From: Nymphaea colorata
Taxonomy: Eukaryota; Streptophyta; Magnoliopsida; Nymphaeales; Nymphaeaceae
Direction of reading: 5' to 3'
NCBI RefSeq assembly: GCF_008831285.2
Contig: NC_045139.1
Coordinates: 34,569,706-34,633,705, forward strand
Length of the DNA: 64,000 nt
Position 1 is the stretch's first letter, and the number at the start of each line of letters is the position of its first letter. Below, piece by piece: positions 34,873 to 46,394 of the stretch. The position numbers and the translations under genes are program-made. The notes beneath the pieces are model-generated. The model did not search any database. It was given only the letters and a program-made list of their open reading frames with translations, and had not been told where the DNA came from.

Positions 34873-37000
34873 ATACCAACCAGGTATAATGCAATGAATA
34901 GTCAGGATGGAGGTTTGGACGGCAAAGTGATTTAGTGAGTGAATCATAATTATAATTATCTATATCACTCAAATGTAATTATAACCAAGATAGTTTATTT
35001 AAAGCAATAGTTGGTTGGGAGAAAAACAAGAAAAAAAAAGTGTGAATAAATATAAATGACTCATCACCTTGTTTTTCTCTTAACCACCCATTATGTTGTA
35101 TCAAAATCTGTTAGTTAGCCAGTTGGGTGACTTTGAAACACTGGAGATATGTATATATAATGATACAAAGAATTTGGTCTTTCATGCATACACACAACCC
35201 AATACATTACATGGGGCTGCGCATGTAAGAGGTCAGATGGATGGATGAAGGAATTCGGTTCCTCTGTTTATATATAATATTTTCCATAAACGATAAATCA
35301 TAGATAAAAGCTGTATTGTTGCAATGATACATTCAATGCAACGTATTTGCTTGTAATTATGTCTGATTTTAGATCATATATGTGGAACATTATTAGAACA
35401 CAAATTTAAATTTGTACATTTCAAGAATTGACACACTTTGTACGCTATTAATGATCTTTCAAAGTATTAATAAACCAATATTTAGGCCAGAGACACTGTT
35501 TTTTTACAAAAAATATATATGTTTATTATGTCTATAATCTTATTATTCATGGAAATTAAGCTTTTGATAATTAAGTAAGTATTGGTGTTCGAAACATATA
35601 TCACTCCGTATTTACATGTTTGAGGTGATGTTAGAAGCCGGTCAGTTATTTAGCTTTTATAATCTTAGAAATATACAAGGAAAATTTATGTTATGTTTTC
35701 AAACCTAGATGTTATATCTCTTTCCTGTAAAAAGCTTTCAAAAATGTGATTTTACAGAAGTTTGGCTTAAGTTTTAGAAAAAAAAAGGGAAATTATCAGC
35801 TTATAACAACTGCCCAGATGGGTAAGGGGTGGAGTTAATAATTTTTAATTAGGATGGCTCAAACTATAGTTTCAAAATTTTGACAAGGGCAAAAAATATT
35901 TTTTTGTAAATTTTATATAGGTCTAAATGAAAATTTTGTTAAAATTACATGTAAAATGTTTTTCTGAAAATTTGACAAAGAGCCATGGCCGCTGCCCGCG
36001 TTGGCCAGTCCCCTTGACACCACTATGTCAATGAATGAGATTCAAATCCTAACTGGATTGCATGTAATAATTTCACAAATCCAAATCCTTTCAGATCATG
36101 ATTGTATATTATTTTCTATATGAGACTTATGCAAAGCAACTTAGTAAGATATAATGCGAATGCGATCCCTGGACATTTCTTTTTGTTAATAATTAAGAAA
36201 GAAAGAGGAACTACCTCATCCTTTTCTTTCCAAATAATTCCATCATCTTCAACCCTCATGTGCGCGCATAGAAGATAAAATATGTGAACAAGTAGATATG
36301 AGAATTGTGGGACAATAATTAATATTTTAACATTAAAATATGAGTTTATATCATGGCCACAGGCGTCCGCCGGCGGTGCCATTCCCCGCCGCCGGCAGAG
36401 GCCTGTGCACATGGTAGCAGCAGGGTGGGAGGTTCGAAAGGCGACAGTCGGAGAGAATAGGAGAAAAAAAACTAAAAAAATAACTTTAAAGCTACCTTTA
36501 TATATATATATATATATTTATATATACACCACCCTCCACTTTTTAGTAAACAAAGTTTAAAATATATAGTCTAAAATCGTTGATTTTAATCTATGAAATT
36601 CAACTTCAATCAGATACCATTGATTAATGTTTTGTTCAAACTGATGCATTTGAACTTTTGAACTTGATAATAGGGAACAATGAAATGAAGAATCCGGCGT
36701 TGATCATAAATATTATAATTATCATGAACCAAATCCCGCCTCTGCTAAGAAAAGGTGAATGTAAGGTTCAGACCGGACGAGACCGTAAGAAGGATTTCAA
36801 TCCCTCCTAGCTCCACCCTTTGAAGATCAAACACAGACATCACGCCGCCGGTTTAGCCTTCTGCCACCGATCCGCAAGACCGTCCGTCTCGGTTCCCGAG
36901 ACGCGTAGGAACGAGAAATCATAGAGCTCTCTATATCACGTACCTCACAAGAGAGGAAGGCTAACAGAGAAGAGAGAGAGCGAGAGTCGCAATCGGCCAT
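34873..37000. other. Intergenic AT-rich DNA
   Basis: No gene is supported. An AT repeat lies at about 36499-36518. A GC-richer patch at 36750-36930 has no open frame of note. A relic of the MITE family is listed at 35812-36031. Confidence 0.5.
35812..36031. mobile_element. MITE-like relic
   Basis: It begins near GATGGGTAAGGGGTGGAG and ends near CCCCTTGACACCACTATG, with the AT-rich filler and GGGCAAAAAATATTT words of the GGAGC family. Ends are degraded. Confidence 0.4.
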
Positions 37001-38370
37001 CTAAGCCTAGATTCTCTGCAACACTAGGCCTGTATTTTTCTTCCCCCATTCTTTTCTTATATTTTTTTTCTTCCTCAAAGTTGGCAAAATTGTTCAGCAT
37101 TAATATTATGAATCCAAAAAGGCAAAAAAGGAAGAAGAAAGGAAAGATTCAGTTTTAACTCAGGGCCGGCAGCCGCTCGAAAACGCATCATTGATAGGTA
37201 TGGGAGTCGTGGGGGCATTGGAAATCATTAGGAGTTGAATCTCGAACGGTCCACAGTGTTATGATCTGCACGTAGCAATCCAGGTCAGGACGCCGCGGCT
37301 TTAAATGCAGTGAAAGAATTCAAAGAACAGGAAATTTCGAAGTTATTTTACGTTGTCACATTTTCTACTGTTTGCCGGAGAATCTTATCGTTATCCATAT
37401 CTCAGTACCTTCGCCGGGAACTGTTTAGATAAGAATTTCTTAACAGAATTTTCCTTTTGAAGAAGGGTAGGACAGGGAGGAGATGAGAAAATGTGTAACT
37501 CATCGGCTGCCAATTTCATAAATGGTTGCCGCCTCCTTCACCAAGTGGATCGTATATCATTATTGAGCAAAATTATGGGCAATCTGACCTTGTTCTGTGT
37601 TTGTCTGCATGTTTGCATGTGTTTGAAAGAGAAAGGGGATAAGGGGAGACAAAAATGCATCCATTTGTCTTTGATATCGGCATTTTGATACTGGCACTTC
37701 ATTAGGATAGCATCGTCCATCATATAATTGAGCACAACGGCTTGCTTTACCATCACTTAGTAACCGAAAGAGACTGTGAAATGTAGAGAAGAGAGAGAGA
37801 GATAGAGAGGAAATGTATTATTTTGTGTCCTGCGCGTGCATGCATGCATGTGTGTGTATGGAGTACGTGTATATGGGTATGTGTGAAGGAAGGGATGTCT
37901 GAGACTCTCTGCTCTCTTCACAGCTATGATCAGCCTGTCTTGTTGCCATACCTTATAGCTTACATCTCTCTCTCTCCTCTCTCTCTCTCTCTGTTTTGCT
38001 GTAAAAGCAAGAAGTACCAGCTTCAGGGTGCACCAGGTTCTCTCTCTCTCTTAAAATGAGGTAGGCCAGGCTCCAGGTACTTGCCTGAATTCCACATTGT
38101 CGAGAAACAAGATATACGAATAATAAATAAAATGTCAGGCACCCATTAAACACCTCGTCGATAAAAGCTACCAAAAAGGAACTCCTCCACCCTGGCACAC
38201 CTGATCTCCTGCAACACTCCTCCTCCTCCTTTCTTTCTCTTCTTCTTCATCATCATCATCTTCTTCTTCTTCTTCCTTCTCTTCCTATTACCTCCAGCCG
38301 ACCATCTTGCCCTCCGCCACCCGTTCACTGATCACCCTCTCTCTCTGTCTCGCCTCCTCCATGGAACCGA
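37001..38370. other. Region with several CT/GA microsatellites
   Basis: GA repeats lie at 37784-37807, CT repeats at 37965-37993 and 38039-38050, and a CTT/CAT trinucleotide tract at 38216-38285. The pyrimidine-rich run just before 38371 could be the leader of a gene on the plus strand, but no promoter motif is clear. Confidence 0.45.
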
Positions 38371-38646
38371 GTGCAACCAACCTCCCAGGGTCTTAAAAAG
38401 AGAAGCTCCCTCCTCCCTGCCGCCTCCTTGCAGAGCTTCATGACCACATCTCTGCCACACCCTTCCCCCACTCCGTACCTGCAGGCCTTCCAAACTTCGA
38501 AGTGTTCGCCACCTAAAAGCAGAGTTCTGAAATCTTACAGCGCCGAGCCACCAACCAAGCCCCGCCTACGTTCTCGGTCCAGCCAACTCATGCACCCGCA
38601 CCGGCCATCTAGCCGTTTCTGTGTAAATGCGTCCTCTGATCTTTAA
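38371..38646 (+). CDS. Hypothetical 91-aa ORF, transit-peptide-like
   Basis: 91 codons, rich in Ser, Pro, Arg and Lys with very few acidic residues. An internal Met at about residue 25 begins a stretch (MTTSLPHPSPTPYLQAFQTS) that resembles a chloroplast transit peptide, and the frame ends RFCVNASSDL. It follows a pyrimidine-rich leader-like tract and is more GC-rich than its surroundings. No downstream exon was found. It may be an orphan first exon of a truncated plastid-protein gene. Function unknown. Confidence 0.3.
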   Translation: MQPTSQGLKKRSSLLPAASLQSFMTTSLPHPSPTPYLQAFQTSKCSPPKSRVLKSYSAEPPTKPRLRSRSSQLMHPHRPSSRFCVNASSDL

Positions 38647-39228
38647 GTAGAGCACGTGATCTGACTGTTTCGTCCTCGCCCCTTTTGGCTGGTCTGGCCC
38701 AAGCAAGGCGCCGGCTAAAATGAATTTTTTGTTAACTTCCATTGGTAATGAACTGTGGTGGTCATCACCTGCTTAGACCATAGATAGAGTGCTCAATTAC
38801 ATGAATCTGTCATAAACCTCTACTTGGCAATGGAACAATAATAAACTATTCCACGACTCTCTACATATAATTCCTTAGTATCCATTTTAAAGAAAACCTT
38901 GTTGGCCATGTACTTTATGATTAATTTCTACCATCCTCGCGTGTTATTGAAGAATCTCTACTACATAGTAAAACATTAACAGAATGTTATAAAGTCCCAA
39001 GTAAGGACAATGAATTAAGACAGCAATAATTCATTTAATAACAAATTATTAAATGTTATATCCATAATATAAGTGTCCGATGTGATTATCATAATTGCTA
39101 CATGATTTTAAGATTTCCCCTATGCTTAGTTAAGGGGGCAACACAATGTATTCTAAAAGGACTACAATTGGAATATATGTCATTCCGAACAAGTAGAAAC
39201 AAGAAGACAGACCATAACTTTAAATAAG
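38647..39228. other. Intergenic DNA
   Basis: AT-rich, no features recognised. It may contain the worn left end of the next copia element, but no LTR pair was found. Confidence 0.5.
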
Positions 39229-41218
39229 TTGAACGGTTTACTTTTTATACAAGAGACGAATCAGAAGAGTCATGAAGATCATGCTGTCACAAAAGTTTAT
39301 TATGGAAGACAACAAAGTTACAAAAGAAGGGGAGAAACAATTATCAAAATAGAAATAGAATTTCTCGTGAGAAAGAGAAACCTACCTGCTAAATTTGTGA
39401 GAAAACTGGTCATACAACTAAAAAATCATGATTTTTAGCAATTTTTAAAACATTTGTGAGAAAACCTACATGTATACATGGATTTATTTTCCAAAACAAA
39501 AAATCCAATGTTGCAAATGTATTTAGTGCTTTCATAGTTCTTGCTAAAAAACTTACAGGGCAAAAAATTAAAAATCTCCACTTGGATAGAGAAGAAAAAT
39601 ATCCAAGATTAAGCTCATCTTCGATTGAGAATGGAATAGGGCATAGATAGACTTGTCCTCACACTCCAAATTAGAATGAAATTTCTGAAAGGCGACATCG
39701 GCATATTGTTGAAACAGGATTATCACCTAAAGCCAATGCAAACACTCCTACAAAATTTTGAACTTATGCCTTTACTAGTGTTGTCTATCTCATTGACTGC
39801 AAGCCCACCAAAATTCTCAACCACATCTCTCCATTGGAAAAGCATTTCTAGAGAACCACTTCTGGAGTTTAGGGCCCTTACTTTTATTAATCAAAAAATG
39901 GGGATGAATATATATAACATCATGTTCTCACAAAAGATCCCAGCCTATAGAAGGTTAATGTCAGAAATTGTAGCCAGCTTGATATGGAAATGTACAGCAA
40001 ATTAGTATTTTTTGCAGTTACACAGTCTTCGGCAATTTTTAAACAGACATTAGATTATAATTTTTCAAAAATATTAGGTTGTAAGTGCTGCCTTTGTCTT
40101 CTTCCTTATACAAATCATAAATTGGACTATAGATATGATAAGAGTGTTTTTCTCTGCTATACAACACAACAAAAGGGTCATTGTTGCATGGATTTGAAGA
40201 ATGAAAAAAATCTTTGTTTCTTATCATCCAGTATTCAATGAAAATAAATTTTATTTCAAAACCGAAACCACAAAAACCAATCATGTGTCTGAAAACCGAT
40301 CCAACAAAAATATCTTACTTTTTTTACACTAACCCAATACCAAACTCTAACACCTCATAAATAGACCAGATTTAGCAGCCTACTCAACCCTTTAACTGCC
40401 CACTAACTAATTCTCATGAGAACAAACTTTAAGTTCCATCCTTGAAAATGATAGTTCACTAGATATAGATCATCAAGACAAAGATGTTTCTCAAGAGAAC
40501 TTAAGTCCGGCACATGATATCCGTAATAATTTCATTCAAAATCAAACAAAATTTATCCAGTCTAGAATAGACCAAATGATGATCTAATCCCAATCTAAGA
40601 GTTAAACCAAAAAAAGTTCTTCGATTTTCAATCTCAAATTCCATAAGTACCCTTTGGCCTTAACAAAAGATGGGACACAAGATGTTGAACCAGCTAGTCA
40701 TATGGAAGCTCCTTCAAATGAAAAATGATGGCAGCAATAAAAGCCAAATTCAATGCTCTTATACACAAGCAAACTTGGAGTCTTGTTCTTTTTCAACCAA
40801 TTCAAGACACATTATTTAATGTAAATGGGTAAATGCAATAAAAAAAGCATATAGTTCAATAGAAATATCTAAAAAGATAGTCAGTAAGAAGGGGCACTAC
40901 ATCTTGACCTGTAACCCTGTAGTTAATTCCCCTACCATTCATATGATTTTAGCCATTGCCTTAAAACGTTATTGGAAAATCAAACGGTTTGATGTTCAAA
41001 ATGCCTTTATTCATGGAACTCATGATGAGTAAGCCTGGACACCAGGCCGGGTAACCGCCGGGTACCCGGTAATCGGCCCGGGCCTTGAAATTTTGAGTTT
41101 CGGGCTTTTTTTTCCCGGCCCAGTAATTAACGGGCCGGGTTCGTGCCTCCGACTGTGACTAACGGGGGCCCGAAAAGCCCGACAACAAATTTATTTTTTT
41201 TTTCAAAAATAAATGGAG

Positions 41219-41599
41219 TTATGGAGTTAGGGTTCTCTTCCTCTTCTTTTCGCTGTTTTGCTGAAGACCAAAGTAGGTGTTTGAGGTTATAAACTTGCAG
41301 GGACTCAGGGAGGGCGGGCAAAGAGCGGCAGCACCGGCGAGGAAGGGGCTCGCCAAAGGAGGAGGCATTAGGCGAAGGCGGAGGAGGATGAGGCATTGGG
41401 CGAAGGTGGAGGAGGAGGCGTTGGGCTCACCGGAGGAGGAGGCGTTGCGCTCACCGGAAGAGGAGGCGGAGGAGGAGGCGTTGGGCTTATCGGAGGAGGA
41501 GGTGTTGGGCGAAGGCGACAAAGAAAGAAGGCCGTGGGGAGTCCGCTGTATCTGGTAGAGGTTGGTGGTGGGAAGTAGATGGCGGCGACTGGCTTCCAT
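41219..41599 (-). CDS. Captured Ser/Pro-rich 126-aa ORF
   Basis: This minus-strand ATG opens 126 codons. The protein starts MEASRRHLLPTTNLYQ, has a repeated Asn-Ala-Ser-Ser-Ser segment encoded by a GGAGGAGGCGTTGGGC minisatellite, then a hydrophobic Leu/Pro/Ala stretch. No domain is recognised. A telobox lies 35-62 bases upstream of its ATG on the same strand, as in promoters of many plant growth-related genes. It may be a captured gene 5' end. The reverse frames are open too because of the trinucleotide repeat, so coding is unproven. Confidence 0.3.
   Translation of the reverse strand: MEASRRHLLPTTNLYQIQRTPHGLLSLSPSPNTSSSDKPNASSSASSSGERNASSSGEPNASSSTFAQCLILLRLRLMPPPLASPFLAGAAALCPPSLSPCKFITSNTYFGLQQNSEKKRKRTLTP
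41390..41515. repeat. GGAGGAGGCGTTGGGC minisatellite
   Basis: About four to five imperfect units of 24-36 bases built on GGAGGAGGAGGCGTTG(G/C)GC, giving long open frames on both strands. Confidence 0.8.
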
Positions 41600-41633
41600 T
41601 GCTTAGTTTCATATTGACTCTTTTCGATATTGG

Positions 41634-41661
41634 GGTTAGGGTTGGGAAGGGTTAGGGTTTT
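41634..41661 (-). promoter_or_regulatory. Double telobox
   Basis: The plus strand reads GGGTTAGGG twice within 28 bases. On the minus strand this is AACCCTAACCC and CCCTAACCC, the telobox found in plant promoters and 5' leaders of translation-related genes. It sits just upstream of the minus-strand ORF at 41219-41599. Confidence 0.45.
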
Positions 41662-42760
41662 TAGAAACTTGAGAAGGGGGGAAATGAAGAAAAGGAAAGT
41701 CCGGCCTGACCCGCCCAAAAGCCCAGTCCAGCCCGCCCGGCCGATTAATAATCGGACCGGGCCGAGCCTCGGGCATAAATCAAAGCCCGAGACCCGATAT
41801 TGCATGGGTCCATTCCGGCCCGTTTCTAAATGGGCCGGGCCTTGGGCTGGCCCATTTCCAATACCGGACTTCGGTTTTTATAATTTTATCGGGCCAGGGC
41901 GGCCCAGCCCATTCACATTTTCACACTTTCCAAATCACGTACGCAAGCTTAACAAAGTTTTATATGGACTAAACAAGCTTCAAGAGCTTGGTTTGCAAGG
42001 CTAAGTTTTCTTTTTTATAAAATAAGGTTTCAAGTAGCTCATATAGCTACATCTCTCTTTATTTTTAAAAAGAGATTACATATGTTCTTGTATATGTTTA
42101 TGGCATCATTGTGATAGGAAATTTCGACAGCTATATTAGGAGCCTAATTTCATCATTTGGCTCTGAATTTGCTATTAAAGATCTAGAGCAGCTCCACTAT
42201 TTTTTGGGAATTGAAGCAAAGTACTCAGACCATGGTCTAGTTCTCTCGCAGCAAATACATATTTTAGATCTGTTAAAACAAACAATTATGGATGGAGTAA
42301 GACTGATTTCGACTCCTATGAACACAAATTATATTCTCATTTGTTATTTTGTGACAAAGTTTAATGATCCAACTTTACATGGAAGCACTATGGGGGCCCT
42401 TCAATTTGCCACAATGACCAAAACCGACGTAGCATTTGCCATAATCAAAATATGTTTGTTTATGCATTCACCAATTAATCTTCATTGGACTTGTATTTTT
42501 TATTATGGCTTACTGCTCAAAGCTTCATCATCCATGAAGGTTACCGCCTATAGCGATGTTGATTGGTCTAGATGCCCAAAGGATCAAAGATCCACTGAAA
42601 TCTATGCAATGTTTATTAGAAAAAAATTAATATCATGGAGTCCAAGAAACAAACAATCATTTCTAGATCTAGTACTAAAATAGACAATTGAGTCATTGCG
42701 AATGTTATAGCTGAAATCACTTGGATTCAGTTTCTTCACCACAAGCTTGGAATTTCATAT

Positions 42761-43108
42761 GAATACCCAAGGGTAGAGGCAAGTGTGAGCTACATGTGGG
42801 TAATTGCCCACACCGACCCCAAAAAAATTATTTTTATATTGATATTTCTGAGTATTTTTTCTTATTTACATATTGGTGATGCTTAAAATTTTAAAATTCT
42901 TTACCTAATGTTCCTTAGCGAGAATTTTCTTGGCAAAGCACTATCACATACTTGTGCTTCCTCAACTGAACTTGAGCATGCTCACTCCTACAATGAGCAT
43001 GAGAGGGGATGTAAATGAGCATGTTGAGAACTCAAAGATAAAGGTATTGGAAATTCAAAAGCTAGCATTGGATACTCAAAAGGATAAAGGATGTGTGCCA
43101 CGAGCCAC
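42761..43108. other. Spacer after the copia remnant
   Basis: Contains a MITE-family end (GTGAGCTACATGTGGGTAATTGCCCACACC at about 42785-42814, given as positions of the family signature). A 74-codon ORF (42930-43154) is unassigned. Confidence 0.4.
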
Positions 43109-43790
43109 TTTGGCAGATCTCAATGGCTCCCTAGTAGATTTTGTCCTAACTTAGAAAAAGGCTAGAAACTAGGACAACCAATCACTTAACAAGCCTCTTT
43201 ACAAGTTCTTTAAGATTCCTCACAATCTTTGGTACAAAATAAACTTTTGGGGTGACACAATGCACCCCCTTAAGACACATGAATCCTCATGTATAGGACC
43301 TTAAATATAAGTGTTAAACCAGCTTTAATATCAAACGTTAAGGCTTAGTTTGGCAGATCTCAACCCCTTCCTAGCAGCTTTGATTCCAGCTTGAAAGAAA
43401 TTAAGAACTAGAACAATCAATTATTTAACAACATTCTCTATAGTCTCCCAAATTTTCTTACAATCTTATATTCGAAACTAAACTTTTGGAGGTGTTACAA
43501 TTTGTCCTGCTTAAGGTACACACATTAGCATGCATACATCAAGTTCAAGTGTTAAACCAGCTCTGATACCAAATGCTACGACTTGGTTTGGTAGATCCCA
43601 ACCTGTACTTAGCAACTTCGGTTCTAGACCAAAAATGGCTGAAGATAAGAACTACCAATCACTTAACAACCTTCTTTATAAATTATTACTCACAATTTTA
43701 GATATGAGACTAATAAACTTTAAACCTTTGGAACCCAATGAAGCAATTATTACGAAGTCATTAAAGAGAAAGGAAGATCGAAGCAATCAT
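43109..43790. repeat. Three degenerate units of about 240 bp
   Basis: TGGCAGATCTCAA or a close variant occurs near 43109, 43352 and 43590. Each time it is followed by an AGAACTA/CAATCACTTAACAAC block and then AAACTTTTGG. GCTCTGATACCAAA near 43561 is the complement of the initiator tRNA-Met primer site, so the units probably come from LTR/leader DNA of a retrotransposon in reverse orientation. Confidence 0.6.
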
Positions 43791-45868
43791 TGATGAAGCC
43801 AAAGAGGGACCTTATCATTACGCGCCAAACTATAAATACATGTACATGTATGTTATGTGAGTGTAGAAAAATAAAATGAAATAATAGTACCATGGATGTA
43901 GGTCATGAGTAGGCCCAACCACGCAATTTCCTTCATTCTTGAAGCAACTTTTTACCACCTACTTCTATTACCTTCTTTTCTACCCTCGCCAACATCTTTA
44001 GCCCTTGGCACTTGCCCCCCTTCTCCCATTATCCTAATGTCCCAAGCTTTGACTTTTTACTTAGTGTTCTTAGCTTATTAATTGTTGGTGGCAAGTTTCG
44101 ATGGAACACAATAACCAAATCGTCAGGGATATTAGCCCTTCGTATAAGCCACTGCTTGCTTTTTATATTGACTAGCTCTCTCTCTCTCTCTCTCTCTCGT
44201 ACTTTGGTTGCTTGAGTTTTTCTTTCTTGTCTTTGTACCTGTCACCTAATTGTCTTCTAATTGCATTTCCATTTGTCATATATCTGTGCCGCCACCACCC
44301 CCCTCCCCCGGGATTGTAGTAATGACTTGGATTTAAAATGTCAATGTTAATTGAAGCATTAAACATTATCTGTGCGTTGTTATGGAAATAGTAATTACAA
44401 GCATGAGAACTGATTCTAAAGATATCCAAATATACTTTTAATCAGTTTTGATCCGATTCATTACATAAAATGATAAATTGGAGAGTCTTCCTTTGCATGA
44501 TAGATGTTGAAATTCGTGAAGTTTGAGGCTGACTGTTAATCTCCCAACCTTCTCCATTTATAACCTTAGAAATAAGTGGCAGATCTTCCTTCTCAAGCTA
44601 CCATTTCGTTTCAAGATGATGAGTTTCTTGAAGGAACAAGAACTGGGTTCAGAAGGGGAATTAAGTTAGCTAGCAAAGTTGAGTCGCAAGTTTTAAATGG
44701 AAGACCAATGGTTAAGAGATTTCTAATCTCAAACTAAAAGGTTCTAGAAAAGTAGCGAACATGATAATATAGCATTTATTAAAGTGCTAAGAAAACAAAA
44801 TATCCTATTGTGATGTCTGCCAATACCATAAGAACCAAGATGTCTAAAAACTCTTCAATCTACTAGCTGGGCCAAATAAACCTTATAAAACATGTACATT
44901 TTGCAGTCTATTAGTCGATAACTGTCTAGTGACATGCTATTTCTCAAATAGGACCTTGAAGAAACATATCTTGCACCTCATTATCCAATTGAGATTATAT
45001 ACGTCACTTGACGTTTCATACTACATGTAATACGAGCATGAATGCTTATTTTTATAGTTGACATCTCAATGTTTTAATTATCACACCAACCAAGAAGTGT
45101 ATACTCTTACTGATACTTCATGTTGATAATCGGGCGTAGATTTCTATAGTCATCGTCTTCAAATGATTCGTGTTTACAAGCTGTGCCTGCCAATGTGCCG
45201 AGGAAGCTTGAAGTGGTACATAAAATGAGAAAATTTGTTGAATATGTAAATGCAATTGAATAGGAGCAGGCTCTGACCGCCACTCAGTTTGAGCCAAGTT
45301 TCATCTTGGTCATGTGAAACGATGGTTGAAAACTACAACACACAAAGATCAAATTAAAATGAATTCATCAAACAACATTGTCCGCTGAGTTTTATTTGGT
45401 ATTTAATTTAATTTATACGATGTGCTGGGTCAAGAAACCATGTGGCCGTGACATTTTCTTGGAAAATTATCTGGGGTATGAAAAGTATGGAATCCATACT
45501 CAAGTGAAAACTCAGAACGAACCCCTAATCAAGTTATATGCAATTCTTTATGTTGAGCAATAGAGTTTCAATAGGTTTTCTTGATTCCAGTATTAGAAAT
45601 CATTTCATTAGAAAATGTCATTCTAAGGAAGTTTTGGCAATGGATGCTGTTAACCTGATGATCAATATGGAACAAGTTCTATCACAGTGACTGGAGATCT
45701 GAGATCTAGGGATGAGTCTGTTAACAGATGTACTGCTTCTTGAAAGGTTTTCCGAGCTCATGGACGGCCAGCTAAGTGCATCAGGAGTGTGCCCAGTGCC
45801 CAGAATGGCGCCTCGGGTCTCTTGACAGTGTAGGCTCTGGCTCTGCGTCTGCTCCTATGCTCTCCTTC
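43791..45868. other. Distal upstream region of LEAFY
   Basis: No gene is supported. A CT repeat lies at 44175-44200 and a C-run at 44298-44309. The interval may contain LEAFY regulatory DNA, but no specific site can be claimed. Confidence 0.5.
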
Positions 45869-45910
<42 letters not shown>

Positions 45911-45938
45911 TGAGAGAGAGAGAGAGAGAGTGAGTGTG
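45869..45938. repeat. (TG)n-(AG)n microsatellite upstream of LEAFY
   Basis: About 18 bases of TG run into about 50 bases of GA with two TGAG interruptions, 460-525 bases upstream of the LEAFY ATG. GA repeats of this kind are binding sites for plant BBR/BPC GAGA-binding proteins (established for the family). A regulatory role here is inference. Confidence 0.9.
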
Positions 45939-46241
45939 ACAATCTATCTCACATTTCTATGGTCAGGACAGATCGAGACTTCCGAGTTGCGTTTTATTTA
46001 TTGGAGACGCCGACTGAGAGGAGAGTACGAAAGAGAAAAAAACAAAACACAGAGAATGGAGGGGAAGGGCATCGTCTTCATCATGGCACTTCTCATCACC
46101 TTTTCGAAATCGGCAATCATATTCCCATTTCCATCACTGGGCGTATCCATGTGATCAACCTTCAGGTGGAGAGAGAGAGGAGACTACTATACACATATCT
46201 GATTTTTTGGAAAAAGAAAAACATTCATCCGCACGAATGCG

Positions 46242-46250
46242 TATAATATA
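46242..46250 (+). promoter_or_regulatory. TATA-like box of LEAFY
   Basis: TATAATATA lies 144 bases before the ATG and about 40 bases before a pyrimidine patch, a common plant core-promoter layout. The transcription start is not known. Confidence 0.4.
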
Positions 46251-46287
46251 ACCATTCGGGATTTTTCCGTCATACTATCAGAATAGC

Positions 46288-46331
46288 TTCTCTTTCTTCT
46301 CTCTCTCTCTCTCTCTTTCTCCTTCTCGCTC
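46288..46331 (+). promoter_or_regulatory. Pyrimidine patch / CT-rich leader of LEAFY
   Basis: An almost pure C/T tract including (CT)n at 46299-46316, between the TATA-like box and the ATG. Such Y patches are frequent in plant core promoters and 5' UTRs. Confidence 0.5.
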
Positions 46332-46394
46332 GCTGCTGACTACCCTTACTCCCTTTGTTCCGTTTGTAGTTTCTTCTACTTCTTCTTGTTTGTC

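Larger units (their letters stand above)
41031..41912. mobile_element. GC-rich non-autonomous element nested in copia
   Basis: The reverse-transcriptase frame is split here by about 880 bases. The insert starts TAAGCCTGGACACCAGGC, close to the left terminus of the element at 56956 (TAAGCCTGGGCATCGGGC). It is filled near both ends with GGGCCGGGCC words, and its last part is rich in GGCCCAGCCC. The right terminus is worn, and about 36 bases of the copia frame seem to be missing. The interior (41200-41665) is unlike the family's other copies and carries a minisatellite, a telobox and an ORF. Confidence 0.65.
39229..42760 (+). mobile_element. Broken Ty1/copia element, interrupted by another element
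   Basis: Plus-strand frames recall, in order, a gag zinc-knuckle remnant (ICEKTGHTTKK, about 39390), integrase (IKNLHLDREEKYPRLSS near 39570, NEISERRHRHIVETG near 39672), the integrase C-terminus (near 40075-40210), the start of reverse transcriptase (KIKRFDVQNAFIHGTHDE, ending about 41030), then after an insertion KLNKVLYGLNKLQ (about 41946), SEFAIKDLEQLHYFLGIEA (about 42160) and an RNase H start (VTAYSDVDWSRCPKDQRST, about 42541). Stops and frameshifts are frequent. No LTRs could be defined, so the limits are those of visible protein similarity. Confidence 0.85.

Noticed and set aside
41368-41805. 145-codon minus-strand proline-rich ORF
   Set aside because: It overlaps another frame on the same strand, and its proline run is the minisatellite read in a different frame. 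The 126-codon frame has the better upstream context.
46386-46394. Upstream extension of the LEAFY reading frame
   Set aside because: No ATG is present there, and the family N-terminus begins exactly at the ATG at 46395.
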